From Erwinia oleae (GTDB taxonomy: Bacteria > Pseudomonadota > Gammaproteobacteria > Enterobacterales > Enterobacteriaceae), in assembly GCF_000770305.1 (NCBI RefSeq), contig NZ_JNVB01000005.1, positions 44,764 through 108,763 of the forward strand: DNA of 64,000 nucleotides, written 5' to 3'. This document shows positions 36,992-45,726 of this stretch, in pieces (position 1 is the stretch's first letter; each line of letters starts with the position of its first letter). The position numbers were made by a program, and so were the translations under genes. The notes below the pieces were generated by a model. That model saw only the letters and a program-made list of their open reading frames with translations. It had not been told where the DNA came from and searched no databases.

Positions 36992-39382
36992 GTGTCTGGA
37001 TCACTTCGCTTTACGCTGCTTGCTACCTCGCTTTTTGCCTCTCTGTCCGCCTTTGCCGCTCCCGCCGGAAACCTGCCGCTGATGCCCTGGCCGCAGCAGG
37101 TGGAACAGCCTGCGGGCGGCGGACGCTTTGCGCTGGATAATCGCCTGACTATTCGCGTTGAGGGCGATGACCTGGCCGGAGCGGTAACGCGCTGGCGAGA
37201 GCGCATTGGTCTTCAGACCGGTTGGCAGATGATGCCGCAGAACGGGACGCCTGATAAACCGACCATCGCCATTACGGTGAAAACGCGCGTCGATGCGCAA
37301 CCCCTGCCTGACAGCGACGAAAGCTACAGCCTGAAGGTTGATGCGAATGGCGTGAAGCTGGACGCCGCGACCCGCTTTGGCGCGTTGCGCGGCATGGAGA
37401 CGCTGCTCCAGCTGGTGGAAAACAGAGCGGACAACAGCGCCATCCCGTTTGTTGACATCCACGACAGCCCGCGTTTCCCCTGGCGCGGCATCCTGATCGA
37501 TTCGGCCCGCCATTTTATGCCACTGGACACCCTGCGTCGTCAGATCGATGGCATTGCGGCGGCGCGTATGAACGTTTTCCACTGGCATCTGACCGACGAT
37601 CAGGGCTGGCGATTCGCCTCGCGGCATTTCCCGCAGCTTCAGGAGAAAGGCAGCGACGGCCTCTTTTATACGCAGGACGAGATGAAGGCGATTGTGCAGT
37701 ATGCGACGGATCGCGGCGTGCGCGTGGTACCGGAGATCGACCTGCCTGGCCATGCCACGGCGCTGGCCGTGGCGATGCCCGAACTGATCGCGGCGCCGGG
37801 CCCGTATCAGATCGAACGCGGCTGGGGCGTGTTTAAACCGCTGCTCGATCCCAGTAATGAAAAAGTTTATGAATTTATCGACACGCTGATCGGTGAAGTA
37901 ACGGAGATCTTCCCCGATCCCTGGCTGCACATTGGTGGTGACGAGGTGGACGCGTCGCAGTGGAAAGCGTCGCAAAAGATTCAGCAGTTTATGCGTGATA
38001 ACACGCTGAAGGACGAGCACGCGCTACAGGCCTGGTTTAACCAGCGGGTGGAGAAGATCCTCGAAAAACACCAGCGCCGGATGGTGGGCTGGGATGAGAT
38101 AGCCCACCCGGATCTGCCGCACAGTATTCTTATCCAGTCGTGGCAGGGGCAGGACGCGCTGGGCGAGGTGAGTAAAAATAACTATCGCGGCATTCTCTCC
38201 GCCGGTTTTTATCTCGATCAGGCGCAGCCAGCGTCTTATCACTATCGCAATGAAGTTCAGCCTGCCGGATTAAACGGCCAGGATCGCATTAAGGCGGGCG
38301 AAACGGCGCAGAGCTGGGCATTTACCCTGCCGCGCCTGAAGGGCAGCGCCGTAAAGGGCAGCTTTACGTTGATCAGGCAGGAGGGCGGCTGGCGCGGCTT
38401 TATCGATTTTGCCGGTAAATCGCGGCGCATGGTGCGCGACATTGACTGGCGGACGCCGGAGCAGGTGAGCTTTCGCGTGGATACGTGGATGGGCGAACTG
38501 AAGCCGGTGCTGACGCTGTCAAAAGAGACGCTCAGCGGCTATATGCTGGTGGGGAACGTTCGCTATCCCACCGACGGCCAGAAGCTGGCGGCGGTGCCGA
38601 CGGGCATCCAGCCGGGCGTGCCTGATGAACAGCAGGCAAAGAATAATCTGCTGGGCGGCGAGGTTGCGCTGTGGGCCGAGATTATCAATCCGCAGGTGAT
38701 CGACACGCGCCTCTGGCCGCGCGCCTTTGTGGTGGCCGAGCGGCTGTGGTCGGCAAAAGATGTCAACAACGAAGAGAATATGTATCAGCGGCTGGCGGCG
38801 GTGGACGCCTGGTCCGCCGTTTCCGTCGGGCTTCAGCAGTACGCTCAGGCACAGCGGCAGATGATCCGCCTGGCGAACGGCAGCGACACCATTCCCCTGC
38901 AAATTTTTGCCGAGGCGCTGGAACCGGCGCAGTACTACACGCGCCAGCACCTGAAGTTTCAGGCGGGTCATTACGATCTCAGTGAACCGCTGAACCGCCT
39001 GGCGGACGTGCTGCCCGCCGAAAGCAATAAGGTGCGTGAACTGAATCGTCAGGTGGACGCGCTGATCAAAAACCGTGGCGATCGCGCGGCGTTGCAGGCG
39101 GTGCGCCAACAGCTTCAGTACTGGCAGCAGAATGTGCCGGCGGTGATGCCGCTGCTGGCGCAAAACTATCAGCTGAAGCCGCTGGTGCCGGTAGCGCAGC
39201 AGGTGGACGCGGTCAGCGCAATCGGGCTGTCGCTGCTCGAGGCGATGGAAAACGATCGCCTGTTTGGCGCCGGAGAGGTGGCCACGATGCAGGCGCAGCT
39301 TGATAAAGCCGCGCAGGCGCAGGATGAAACGATCCTCGCGCTGGTTTCTCCGGTTGAGAAACTGCTCAGGGCGGGAAAATAG
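36992..39382 (+). CDS. Secreted beta-N-acetylhexosaminidase (GH20)
   Basis: The 796-residue product starts at a GTG (36992) after AGGAGAG. It has a signal peptide ending near SLSAFAA, so it is exported. An N-terminal GH20b domain leads to the catalytic barrel, with WHLTDDQGWR and the catalytic pair in HIGGDEVDASQW. A tryptophan-containing segment GWDEIAHPD follows, then a C-terminal beta/helical extension. Such enzymes release terminal GlcNAc or GalNAc from chitooligosaccharides, glycans or peptidoglycan fragments. In E. coli this interval holds mgtA, treR and treB instead. Confidence 0.9.
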   Translation: MSGSLRFTLLATSLFASLSAFAAPAGNLPLMPWPQQVEQPAGGGRFALDNRLTIRVEGDDLAGAVTRWRERIGLQTGWQMMPQNGTPDKPTIAITVKTRVDAQPLPDSDESYSLKVDANGVKLDAATRFGALRGMETLLQLVENRADNSAIPFVDIHDSPRFPWRGILIDSARHFMPLDTLRRQIDGIAAARMNVFHWHLTDDQGWRFASRHFPQLQEKGSDGLFYTQDEMKAIVQYATDRGVRVVPEIDLPGHATALAVAMPELIAAPGPYQIERGWGVFKPLLDPSNEKVYEFIDTLIGEVTEIFPDPWLHIGGDEVDASQWKASQKIQQFMRDNTLKDEHALQAWFNQRVEKILEKHQRRMVGWDEIAHPDLPHSILIQSWQGQDALGEVSKNNYRGILSAGFYLDQAQPASYHYRNEVQPAGLNGQDRIKAGETAQSWAFTLPRLKGSAVKGSFTLIRQEGGWRGFIDFAGKSRRMVRDIDWRTPEQVSFRVDTWMGELKPVLTLSKETLSGYMLVGNVRYPTDGQKLAAVPTGIQPGVPDEQQAKNNLLGGEVALWAEIINPQVIDTRLWPRAFVVAERLWSAKDVNNEENMYQRLAAVDAWSAVSVGLQQYAQAQRQMIRLANGSDTIPLQIFAEALEPAQYYTRQHLKFQAGHYDLSEPLNRLADVLPAESNKVRELNRQVDALIKNRGDRAALQAVRQQLQYWQQNVPAVMPLLAQNYQLKPLVPVAQQVDAVSAIGLSLLEAMENDRLFGAGEVATMQAQLDKAAQAQDETILALVSPVEKLLRAGK

Positions 39383-39390
39383 GGCAGGAT

Positions 39391-39411
39391 GCCTCTCACG
39401 TTTTGAGAGGC
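39391..39411. terminator. Hairpin between the GH20 gene and ridA
   Basis: GCCTCTCA and TGAGAGGC form a perfect 8-bp stem around CGTTT between convergent genes. T-runs are weak on both sides. Confidence 0.5.
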
Positions 39412-39418
39412 AACTCGC

Positions 39419-39805
39419 TTAGCGACGAACCGCGATGGCTTCGATCTCGATTTTCACGTCTTTTGGCAGCCGGGCAACTTCCACGCATGAGCGCGCCGGG
39501 AAGCTTGCCTGATGTTCAGTAAAGAAGGCCTCATAGGCCGCATTGACGGTGGCAAAATCGTTCAAATCCTTCACGAATACGGTGGTCTTGACGATATCGC
39601 CCACCTTAAGTCCCGCTGCTTCAACAATAGCCTTCACGTTTTCCAGCGACTGACGCGCCTGTGCCGTGACATCGTCGGCAACCGTGCCGGTTTTCGGATC
39701 GACCGGGATCTGGCCCGAGGTGATGATCATGCTGCCCAGATCGACGCCCTGCACGTAAGGGCCAATGGCGGCGGGTGCTTTTTCTGTACTGATTTCGCGT
39801 GACAT
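39419..39805 (-). CDS. ridA: Enamine/imine deaminase RidA
   Basis: RidA hydrolyses reactive enamines and imines formed by PLP enzymes such as threonine dehydratase, protecting other enzymes from damage. The 128-residue protein is nearly identical in length and sequence to E. coli RidA. It has AIGPYVQGVDLG, the substrate-binding arginine in FPARSCVEVARLPKD, and EIEAIAV at the end. Position beside pyrI matches E. coli. Confidence 0.96.
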   Translation of the reverse strand: MSREISTEKAPAAIGPYVQGVDLGSMIITSGQIPVDPKTGTVADDVTAQARQSLENVKAIVEAAGLKVGDIVKTTVFVKDLNDFATVNAAYEAFFTEHQASFPARSCVEVARLPKDVKIEIEAIAVRR

Positions 39806-39874
39806 AAGTACTCCTTAAAAATTGGAACATCTCTTCCGTACGGTTTAGTCGCGTGATACGTCGCTGACCGATGC

Positions 39875-40339
39875 TTACCAGTTTGCCAGCACCACGTGAT
39901 GGGCAAAAGCTTTTTCACAGTAGCGGCAGGTTAACTGCACGTCATCATTACGTTTTTTCACCGTGAAACTGGTGCTGACCGGCTCATTGTGGCTGATACA
40001 GTTGCCGTTCGGGCAGGTCAGCACGTGATCGATGCGCTCCGGCAGCGTGGGTGAAATTTTGCCCACCACCTCGTAGTTATCAATGCGGTTCACCGTGGCG
40101 TGCGGCGCATACACCGCCAGTTGATTAATCTGATCGTCGGTCAGAAAGGTGTTCTCGATCTTTATCAGATCTTTGCGGCCCAGCTCACGCGAAGGCAGAT
40201 TCAGTCCGATGGTGATGCGTTGATCGGTCTCGGTCAGGCGAAACAGCGAAAGCAGCTTAAAGCCGACCTGCGCCGGTATATGATCGATCACCGTACCGCG
40301 GTTGATCGCTTCGACCTGAAGTTTATTATCCTGCGTCAT
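39875..40339 (-). CDS. pyrI: Aspartate carbamoyltransferase regulatory chain
   Basis: PyrI binds CTP/UTP and ATP and gives allosteric control to the PyrB catalytic trimers. The 154-residue product has an N-terminal nucleotide-binding domain ([15 protein letters not shown]) and a C-terminal zinc domain with four cysteines in CPNGNC and CRYC. It starts 2 bases after the pyrB stop, so the pair is a single translational unit. Confidence 0.97.
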   Translation of the reverse strand: MTQDNKLQVEAINRGTVIDHIPAQVGFKLLSLFRLTETDQRITIGLNLPSRELGRKDLIKIENTFLTDDQINQLAVYAPHATVNRIDNYEVVGKISPTLPERIDHVLTCPNGNCISHNEPVSTSFTVKKRNDDVQLTCRYCEKAFAHHVVLANW

Positions 40340-40341
40340 CG

Positions 40342-41274
40342 TTACTCCTCCTCACCGTTCAGCACCAGCGCCAGCAGCGCCTGGCGTGCATAGATACCGT
40401 TACCGGCCTGCTGGAAATACCAGGCGTAAGGCGTTTTATCAACGTCGGGGGTGATTTCATCAATGCGCGGCAGCGGGTGCAGCACCTTCATACCGTCACG
40501 CGCGCCGGCCAGATCGGCGGCCCGAAGCACGAACTGCGCCTTGACGTTGGCGTATTCGGACGGGTCCAGTCGCTCTTTCTGCACGCGGGTCATATAAAGA
40601 ATATCCACCTGCGGCACCACCTCTTCAATGCTGTCGTGACGGCTCCAGACAATGCCTTTTTCATCCAGCATATCGGTAATGTAAGCAGGCATCGCCAGCG
40701 CGTCCGGGGCGATAAAAAAGAAGCGATTGCCATCGAATTTCGCCAGCGCCTGGGTCAGCGAATGCACGGTGCGGCCATATTTCAGATCGCCGACCATCGC
40801 CACGTTGAGCTGGCTCAGGCGGCTCTGCGTCTCCTGGATCGTGAAGAGATCCAACAGCGTTTGGGTCGGATGCTGATTGGCGCCGTCGCCTGCGTTAAGG
40901 ATCGGAATGCCGCCGGAGAACTCCGTAGCCAGGCGCGCCGCCCCTTCCTGCGGATGGCGCATCACGATGGCGTCCACGTAGGTGCCAATAACGGATATTG
41001 TATCGGCCAGCGTTTCACCTTTTTTGCCCAGCGAGGTATTGCTGCCGTCGGCAAAACCGACCACCGACGCGCCAAGGCGATGGATCGCCGTTTCGAACGA
41101 CAGGCGGGTGCGGGTTGACGCCTCAAAGAAGCAGCTGGCGACCACGCGGTGCTTCAGCAATTCCGGTTGCGGATCCGCCTTCAGGCTGGCGGCGGTGCGC
41201 AGCACCAGCTCCAGCTCTTCACGGTTAAGGTCGTTGATAGAAATGATATGTTTTTGATAGAGCGGGTTAGCCAT
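40342..41274 (-). CDS. pyrB: Aspartate carbamoyltransferase catalytic chain
   Basis: PyrB joins carbamoyl phosphate and aspartate, the first committed step of pyrimidine synthesis. The 310-residue product starts [16 protein letters not shown]. It has the carbamoyl-phosphate motif [33 protein letters not shown] and HPLPRIDEI. An in-frame start upstream is inside the leader gene and is rejected. Expression is expected to be set by the pyrL attenuator upstream. Confidence 0.97.
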   Translation of the reverse strand: MANPLYQKHIISINDLNREELELVLRTAASLKADPQPELLKHRVVASCFFEASTRTRLSFETAIHRLGASVVGFADGSNTSLGKKGETLADTISVIGTYVDAIVMRHPQEGAARLATEFSGGIPILNAGDGANQHPTQTLLDLFTIQETQSRLSQLNVAMVGDLKYGRTVHSLTQALAKFDGNRFFFIAPDALAMPAYITDMLDEKGIVWSRHDSIEEVVPQVDILYMTRVQKERLDPSEYANVKAQFVLRAADLAGARDGMKVLHPLPRIDEITPDVDKTPYAWYFQQAGNGIYARQALLALVLNGEEE

Positions 41275-41425
41275 CGTCACACCCCTTGCCGGCTGAAAAT
41301 GCGGACAAAAAAAGCCCCTCAATGAGGGGCTTTTTTTTAACGATCGGTGATGCCAGAGAAGGAAAACGGCGCTGCCCCTGATTCAGGCGCGTCAGTGCAG
41401 CAATGTTAACGGCGTTAAGTTTCAT
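41267..41425 (-). CDS. pyrL: pyrBI operon leader peptide
   Basis: A 52-codon ORF with a strong GGGAGGA site starts at 41425 ([18 protein letters not shown]). It reads straight through the attenuator hairpin (encoding [10 protein letters not shown]) and overlaps the pyrB start by 8 bases. In E. coli the 44-residue PyrL couples translation to transcription: low UTP makes polymerase pause, the ribosome catches up, and the terminator cannot form. Sequence similarity to E. coli PyrL is low; position and architecture support the call. Confidence 0.8.
   Translation of the reverse strand: MKLNAVNIAALTRLNQGQRRFPSLASPIVKKKPLIEGLFLSAFSAGKGCDDG
41309..41338 (-). terminator. pyrBI attenuator
   Basis: GCCCCTC (41314-41320) and GAGGGGC (41324-41330) form a tight stem with A-tracts and T-tracts on both sides. 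On the minus strand it ends in seven T. It lies inside pyrL, 35 bases before pyrB. Confidence 0.85.
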
Positions 41426-41517
41426 GCATCCTCCCGGCAAACGGGGGGCATTATACGCCATCGTCACCTGCCCGCAAGCAAAAACGGCTGGCCGGGTAAA
41501 CGATTGCGTCGCCCCGG

Positions 41518-42528
41518 CTAGCGCAGGTCAGCCAGCGTGGCGACCATCACGGCTTTGATGGTATGCAGCCGGTTTTCCGCCTGATCGAACACCACGCTGT
41601 GAGCCGACTCAAACACCTCGTCGGTCACTTCCATGCCGCCGTGCAGATCGTACTGTTCGGCCATCTGCTGGCCCAGCGTGGTCTGGTCGTCGTGAAAGGC
41701 GGGCAGGCAGTGCAGAAATTTCACCTGGGGATTGCCGGTCAGCGCCAGCATCGCCTTATTGACCTGATAAGGCCGCAGCAGGGCGATGCGCTCCTGCCAC
41801 ACTTCCTTCGGTTCGCCCATCGACACCCAGACGTCGGTATAGATAAAGTCCGCGCCGGCGACGCCTTCGTGAATATCTTCCGTCAGCGTGATCCTGCCGC
41901 CGGTTTTCTCTGCGGCTTTACGGCACTCTGCCACCAGCGCTGCGTCAGGCCAGCAGCGCTTCGGCGCGACCAGGCGCAGATCGAGACCGACCAGCGCGGC
42001 GGCCTCCATCATGCTGTTGCCCATATTATTATGTGCATCGCCCACGTAGGTGAACGCCATTTCGCTGAAGGCTTTTTCCGGCAGATGTTCCTGCATGGTT
42101 AACAGGTCGGCCAGCAGTTGTGTCGGGTGAAACTCATTCGTCAAACCGTTCCAGACCGGCACGCCCGCATGCTCAGCCAGCGACTCAACCAGCGCCTGGC
42201 CGTGACCGCGATACTGAATGCCGTCATACATGCGGCCAAGCACGCGCGCGGTATCCTTCATCGACTCCTTATGGCCGATCTGGCTACCGCTTGGCCCCAG
42301 ATACGTAACGTTGGCGCCCTGATCGTATGCGGCAACTTCGAAAGAGCATCGCGTGCGGGTCGAGTCTTTTTCGAAGATGAGCGCAATATTCTTGCCTTTC
42401 AGATGCTGAATTTCTTCACCATTTTTCTTGTTTGTTTTAAGCGTGGCGGCAAGCGCCAGCAGTGCGGTGATTTCGGCAGGGGTAAAATCCAACAGCCTGA
42501 GAAAGTGACGCTGATAAAGATGACTCAT
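41518..42528 (-). CDS. argI: Ornithine carbamoyltransferase
   Basis: This enzyme makes citrulline from ornithine and carbamoyl phosphate in arginine synthesis. The 336-residue product has the carbamoyl-phosphate motif [28 protein letters not shown], and the ornithine-site cysteine in HCLPAFHD. Location beside rraB is that of E. coli argI; in species with one copy it is often called argF. Two ARG boxes overlapping the promoter predict repression by ArgR with arginine. Confidence 0.96.
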   Translation of the reverse strand: MSHLYQRHFLRLLDFTPAEITALLALAATLKTNKKNGEEIQHLKGKNIALIFEKDSTRTRCSFEVAAYDQGANVTYLGPSGSQIGHKESMKDTARVLGRMYDGIQYRGHGQALVESLAEHAGVPVWNGLTNEFHPTQLLADLLTMQEHLPEKAFSEMAFTYVGDAHNNMGNSMMEAAALVGLDLRLVAPKRCWPDAALVAECRKAAEKTGGRITLTEDIHEGVAGADFIYTDVWVSMGEPKEVWQERIALLRPYQVNKAMLALTGNPQVKFLHCLPAFHDDQTTLGQQMAEQYDLHGGMEVTDEVFESAHSVVFDQAENRLHTIKAVMVATLADLR

Positions 42529-42548
42529 AACGCGCTCCGTGTGTGGGT

Positions 42549-42566
42549 ATTGAATTAAAATTCAAT
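42549..42566. promoter_or_regulatory. ARG box 1 upstream of argI
   Basis: The core TGAAT-TAAA-ATTCA (42551-42564) matches the ArgR half-sites perfectly. It lies just upstream of the argI start, at the promoter. Confidence 0.85.
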
Positions 42567-42592
42567 TTAACTGTATGAATATTCATTTTCAA
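42564..42592 (-). promoter_or_regulatory. argI promoter
   Basis: On the minus strand TTGAAA (42592-42587) and TAAATT (42569-42564) are separated by exactly 17 bp. Both ARG boxes overlap this promoter, which explains how ArgR would block it. Confidence 0.65.
42570..42587. promoter_or_regulatory. ARG box 2 upstream of argI
   Basis: TGTAT-GAAT-ATTCA (42572-42585) matches 9 of 10 half-site bases. It is 3 bp from box 1, the standard tandem spacing for an ArgR hexamer. Confidence 0.8.
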
Positions 42593-42686
42593 GCATGACG
42601 TAGAGAAACTTTTGGATAAATGTAGTGGCGCGAAGGGCACTGTGGGAAAATACTTGTAAGAGATGCCACACACTGAGGAACGGATC

Positions 42687-43100
42687 ATGGCAAATGAAGC
42701 ATTGCTGGAAGAGCAGCGCGAAGAAACGCGACTGATTATCGAAGAGCTGTTGGAAGACGGCAGCGACCCGGACGCGCTCTATACCATTGAGCACCATTTC
42801 TCCTGCCCAAACTTCGACGCGCTGGAAAAAGCGGCGGTTGAGGCGTTTAAGCTCGGCTACGAAGTGACGGAGCCGGAAGAGCTGGAGCTGGAGGACGGCA
42901 CTACGGTTATGTGCTGTGACATCCTCAGCGAAGGCGCGCTGAACGCCGAACTGATTGATGCGCAGGTTGAACAACTGGTCGAACTCTCCGCGCGCTTTAA
43001 CGTTGACTACGACGGCTGGGGAACCTACTTCGAGGATCCTGACGCCGAAGACGATGACGACGACGCTATCGATGACGAAGACAACGGCGTTCGCCACTGA
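42687..43100 (+). CDS. rraB: Ribonuclease E inhibitor RraB
   Basis: RraB binds the C-terminal half of RNase E and changes degradosome composition and activity. The 137-residue acidic protein begins [20 protein letters not shown] and keeps the conserved [14 protein letters not shown] and [13 protein letters not shown] run of aspartates precedes the final NGVRH. The ATG at 42687 follows GAGGA; an ATG eight codons earlier lacks a site. It is divergent from argI, as in E. coli. Confidence 0.95.
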   Translation: MANEALLEEQREETRLIIEELLEDGSDPDALYTIEHHFSCPNFDALEKAAVEAFKLGYEVTEPEELELEDGTTVMCCDILSEGALNAELIDAQVEQLVELSARFNVDYDGWGTYFEDPDAEDDDDDAIDDEDNGVRH

Positions 43101-43114
43101 TCCTTTCCTGTTGC

Positions 43115-43134
43115 GGGCCGGTGCGTTCCGGCCC
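43115..43134 (+). terminator. Hairpin after rraB
   Basis: GGGCCGG (43115-43121) and CCGGCCC (43128-43134) form a perfect 7-bp stem with a 6-nt loop. No T-run follows, so miaE may be reached by readthrough. Confidence 0.45.
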
Positions 43135-43163
43135 TGAATGTTATTAACGGACCGCTCTGCCCC

Positions 43164-43922
43164 ATGAATACCGCGCCACTTCTCGCCCCGATTCATCAGT
43201 TTTTGCACTGCCGGACGCCTCAGGCCTGGATCGATGAAGCCCGCAGGCCTGACAATCTGCCGCTGCTGTTGACCGATCATCTGGTTTGCGAACTCAAGGC
43301 GGCACAAACCGCCATGTGGCTGATCCGCAAATATGTTGCCGACAAAGCGAGCAGCGACGCGCTGCTGGCGTGGCTGAAGCCGTGGGAGCAGTTTGTTCAC
43401 AGCGAAAACGCCGACCTCGCTTTTCTGGAGCAGCACAAGGCGCTGTCGAAATCGGTGATCAGCCGCATTGAGGTGCCGTGGGGCGATTCGCTGGTAGATA
43501 AAATGGTGCTGCTGATTAAGGAAGAGCTGCATCACTTTTATCAGGTGCTGGAGATTATGCAGGCGCGCCGCATTCCCTATGTGAAGATCACCGCCAGCCG
43601 TTACGCGCGCGGATTACTGCGCGAGGTGACCACCCATGAACCCCAGACGCTGGTGGATAAACTGATTTGTGGCGCCTATATTGAAGCGCGGTCCTGCGAG
43701 CGTTTCGCCAGCCTTGCGCCCTACCTGGATGAGGAACTGGCGGCGTTTTATCTGTCGCTGCTGCGCTCCGAAGCGCGGCATTATCAGGATTATCTGGCGT
43801 TAGCGACAGAGATCTCAGCCACCGATATCAGCGTGCGGGTGAGGAAGATTGGAGAGACGGAAGCCGAACTGATACAAATGCCGGACAGTGAACTCAGATT
43901 TCACAGCGGCGTGCCTGCGTGA
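43164..43922 (+). CDS. miaE: tRNA 2-methylthio-N6-isopentenyladenosine hydroxylase MiaE
   Basis: MiaE is a diiron monooxygenase that hydroxylates the isopentenyl group of ms2i6A37 in tRNA. The 252-residue protein has a ferritin-like helical fold with the iron-ligand helices LVCELKAAQTAMW, KEELHHFYQVLE, GAYIEARSCERF and SEARHYQDY. E. coli K-12 lacks the gene, while Salmonella and many Enterobacterales have it. It follows rraB on the same strand. Confidence 0.93.
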   Translation: MNTAPLLAPIHQFLHCRTPQAWIDEARRPDNLPLLLTDHLVCELKAAQTAMWLIRKYVADKASSDALLAWLKPWEQFVHSENADLAFLEQHKALSKSVISRIEVPWGDSLVDKMVLLIKEELHHFYQVLEIMQARRIPYVKITASRYARGLLREVTTHEPQTLVDKLICGAYIEARSCERFASLAPYLDEELAAFYLSLLRSEARHYQDYLALATEISATDISVRVRKIGETEAELIQMPDSELRFHSGVPA

Positions 43923-43986
43923 GAATGATCGATTAAACCAGGCATTATTGGCGAATAATTTTCTGTAGAAGAAGGTGCTAACTAAT

Positions 43987-44199
43987 TTACTGATGAGGTC
44001 TTTCAGGTATTAGCTTTGCTATTATCCAAACGACTATTATTGATAACAAAATAGCTGTGAAGCGTTTGCACCACGTTTCATAATGAAAAAACCAATAGCA
44101 ACAGACGAAAAAAAGCAGGCCACCCAAAATCGACGCGCTGCTTTCTGTCAGTATATATAAGATCCGCTTAATCAGGCTTATCCTGTTATCGTTTCGCAT
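43987..44199 (-). CDS. Small two-helix membrane protein, unknown
   Basis: The 70-residue product has a basic start (MRNDNRISLIKRILYI) and two strongly hydrophobic segments, about residues 20-40 (GGLLFFVCCYWFFHY) and 48-63 (TAILLSIIVVWIIAKLI). I do not recognise a family. Its ATG overlaps by 14 bases the stop of the restored frame of the upstream gene. That suggests translational coupling and a two-gene unit. Base composition is AT-rich compared with the core genes on both sides. An immunity or membrane accessory role is possible but unproven. Confidence 0.6.
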   Translation of the reverse strand: MRNDNRISLIKRILYILTESSASILGGLLFFVCCYWFFHYETWCKRFTAILLSIIVVWIIAKLIPERPHQ

Positions 44200-44837
44200 G
44201 AAGCTCTTTCTCTACCATGTCAATAATTTTTTCGAATGCATGTTGACCATATTTTCGTCTGACATTTAACGCGTCAACAAAAAGGATTTAAGGCTGGCTC
44301 CACAAGAAAATATAGCAGATCATAGTTATGATATCTCAGTAGATTATAGATCGTTGGATTATTTTGACTAAGACGCTCGGAGGTATAAATACTTCGCTCG
44401 GCCATACCTCCGGCAAGAAGTGAATTTCCAATAACACCTCCTCTTATTGAAACAAGTGCTGAGCTGCGCTGTACAATTGCGGTGACCAGCTTACCGGCGA
44501 TAATTGAGTTTGTTAACGTACGGCCTGCTATAGAAGCTACAGTTTTGCTGTAAATCGCATCTTGTTTTTTTTCAGGGACATGTCGGTTAAAATTTTCCAG
44601 AACAATTTGGATAGTTTTGGTGAAGTGATGGTTGTCGAATATACCAAAGCGAATAGCTTCGATCATCCTGGTCTTCTCTCTTTTACGATCCCGATAAGAG
44701 TCCGTATCAATAAAACCATATGCAAGATAACCGATATCAGTGGGAACTGATATAATGCCATGCATCAGACCAATGGCTGATTCAGGTGAAACTATAATTT
44801 TGCTTATACGTCTGGCTATTTCTTTGTAGCTCCGCAT
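44186..44837 (-). pseudogene. Unknown protein gene, probably frameshifted near its 3' end
   Basis: The intact frame from the ATG at 44837 (AAGGA upstream) runs 187 residues to a stop at 44274-44276, ending VEPALNPFC. A run of five A (five T on the coding strand) at 44279-44283 precedes the stop. With four bases there, the frame continues as NPFVDALNVRRKYGQHAF to a stop at 44186-44188, giving about 217 residues. The protein has a glycine-rich hydrophobic middle (VSIRGGVIGNSLLAGGMAE) and basic segments. I do not recognise a family. It may be a true frameshift mutant, a phase-variable gene or a sequence error. Confidence 0.55.
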
Positions 44838-45134
44838 GGTGGAATCCTTTCCATGATGCTGTGGCAAACGCTGCGCCGATTACAGATATTGAAGGGCTGA
44901 CACAGTCCATTGGTATTATACAGCAAACTTAGTCAATCATTAAGAGAGTCATTTTAAGATAATTTCTTTGTCTGAACTATATTGGCTTTATTATGTTGTG
45001 ATCCGCTTAGTAATTCAATTGAAATTGCCTGCATTAAGGGCACTATTATATTTTTAATTACAACGCTCGATATAATATGCTCGCATTTAATTCAGGAATC
45101 TTTTAATTAAATTATTTGCATAGTTTAACATTGC
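44838..45134. other. AT-rich gap before yjgM
   Basis: Apart from the ribosome-binding site of the preceding gene, I see no gene or RNA in these roughly 300 bases. The composition is strongly AT-rich, like the rest of the islet. Confidence 0.4.
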
Positions 45135-45632
45135 CTACAGCCTCTTCAACATCGTTACTTCGCAGTCCACATGGCCGGTGCAGCCCAGCGGGCCGTCGAT
45201 ATGCTCAAAGCCTAAATGCTCATACAGGCGGATTGCGCGGGTTAAGGTCGCGGTGGTTTCCAGATAGCAGCGTTTAAAGCCGTGCTCGCGCGCGAAATCC
45301 ATTGCCTGCATCGCCAGCTCGCGCGCCAGGCCCATGCCGCGCACGGCGGGTAAAAAATACATTTTTTGCAGTTCGCAGATGTCCGCTTCGCTGCACGATA
45401 ACGGCGCGACGCCGCCGCCGCCCACGATTTTGCCTTCCCATTCAATCACCCAGTAGGAGCTGTCGGGCTGGCTGTAGAGTTCAAAAAGGTGGTCAAGATT
45501 GGGATCGGAAACGGTGTAGCCTTTATCCGCCGTCAGGCCGAATTCGGCGGAGACGATGCGGATCACCCGGGCGATATGCGGATTGTCTGCCGCGGTAATT
45601 GGGCGTACGTGCAAATTGAGTTGAGTTGTCAT
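45135..45632 (-). CDS. yjgM: GNAT-family N-acetyltransferase YjgM
   Basis: The 165-residue acetyltransferase shares with E. coli YjgM the stretches [41 protein letters not shown] (containing the acetyl-CoA loop), [20 protein letters not shown] and [10 protein letters not shown]. coli YjgM is reported to affect O-acetylserine levels; the substrate here is not certain. I use MTTQLN at 45632; three more codons are open upstream. Its location beside valS is the E. coli arrangement. Confidence 0.92.
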   Translation of the reverse strand: MTTQLNLHVRPITAADNPHIARVIRIVSAEFGLTADKGYTVSDPNLDHLFELYSQPDSSYWVIEWEGKIVGGGGVAPLSCSEADICELQKMYFLPAVRGMGLARELAMQAMDFAREHGFKRCYLETTATLTRAIRLYEHLGFEHIDGPLGCTGHVDCEVTMLKRL

Positions 45633-45660
45633 AATGCACACTCGTTCTGGATCAGGTCGG

Positions 45661-45683
45661 AAAAAGGCCGGGCAAGCCCGGCC
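45661..45683 (-). terminator. valS terminator
   Basis: On the minus strand GGCCGGG and CCCGGCC form a perfect stem around CTTG, followed by five T. It lies about 45 bases after the valS stop. Confidence 0.85.
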
Positions 45684-45726
45684 ACTTCGTTAAACCAGAA
45701 AGGGCCGACCGGCGGCCCGACCCGGT

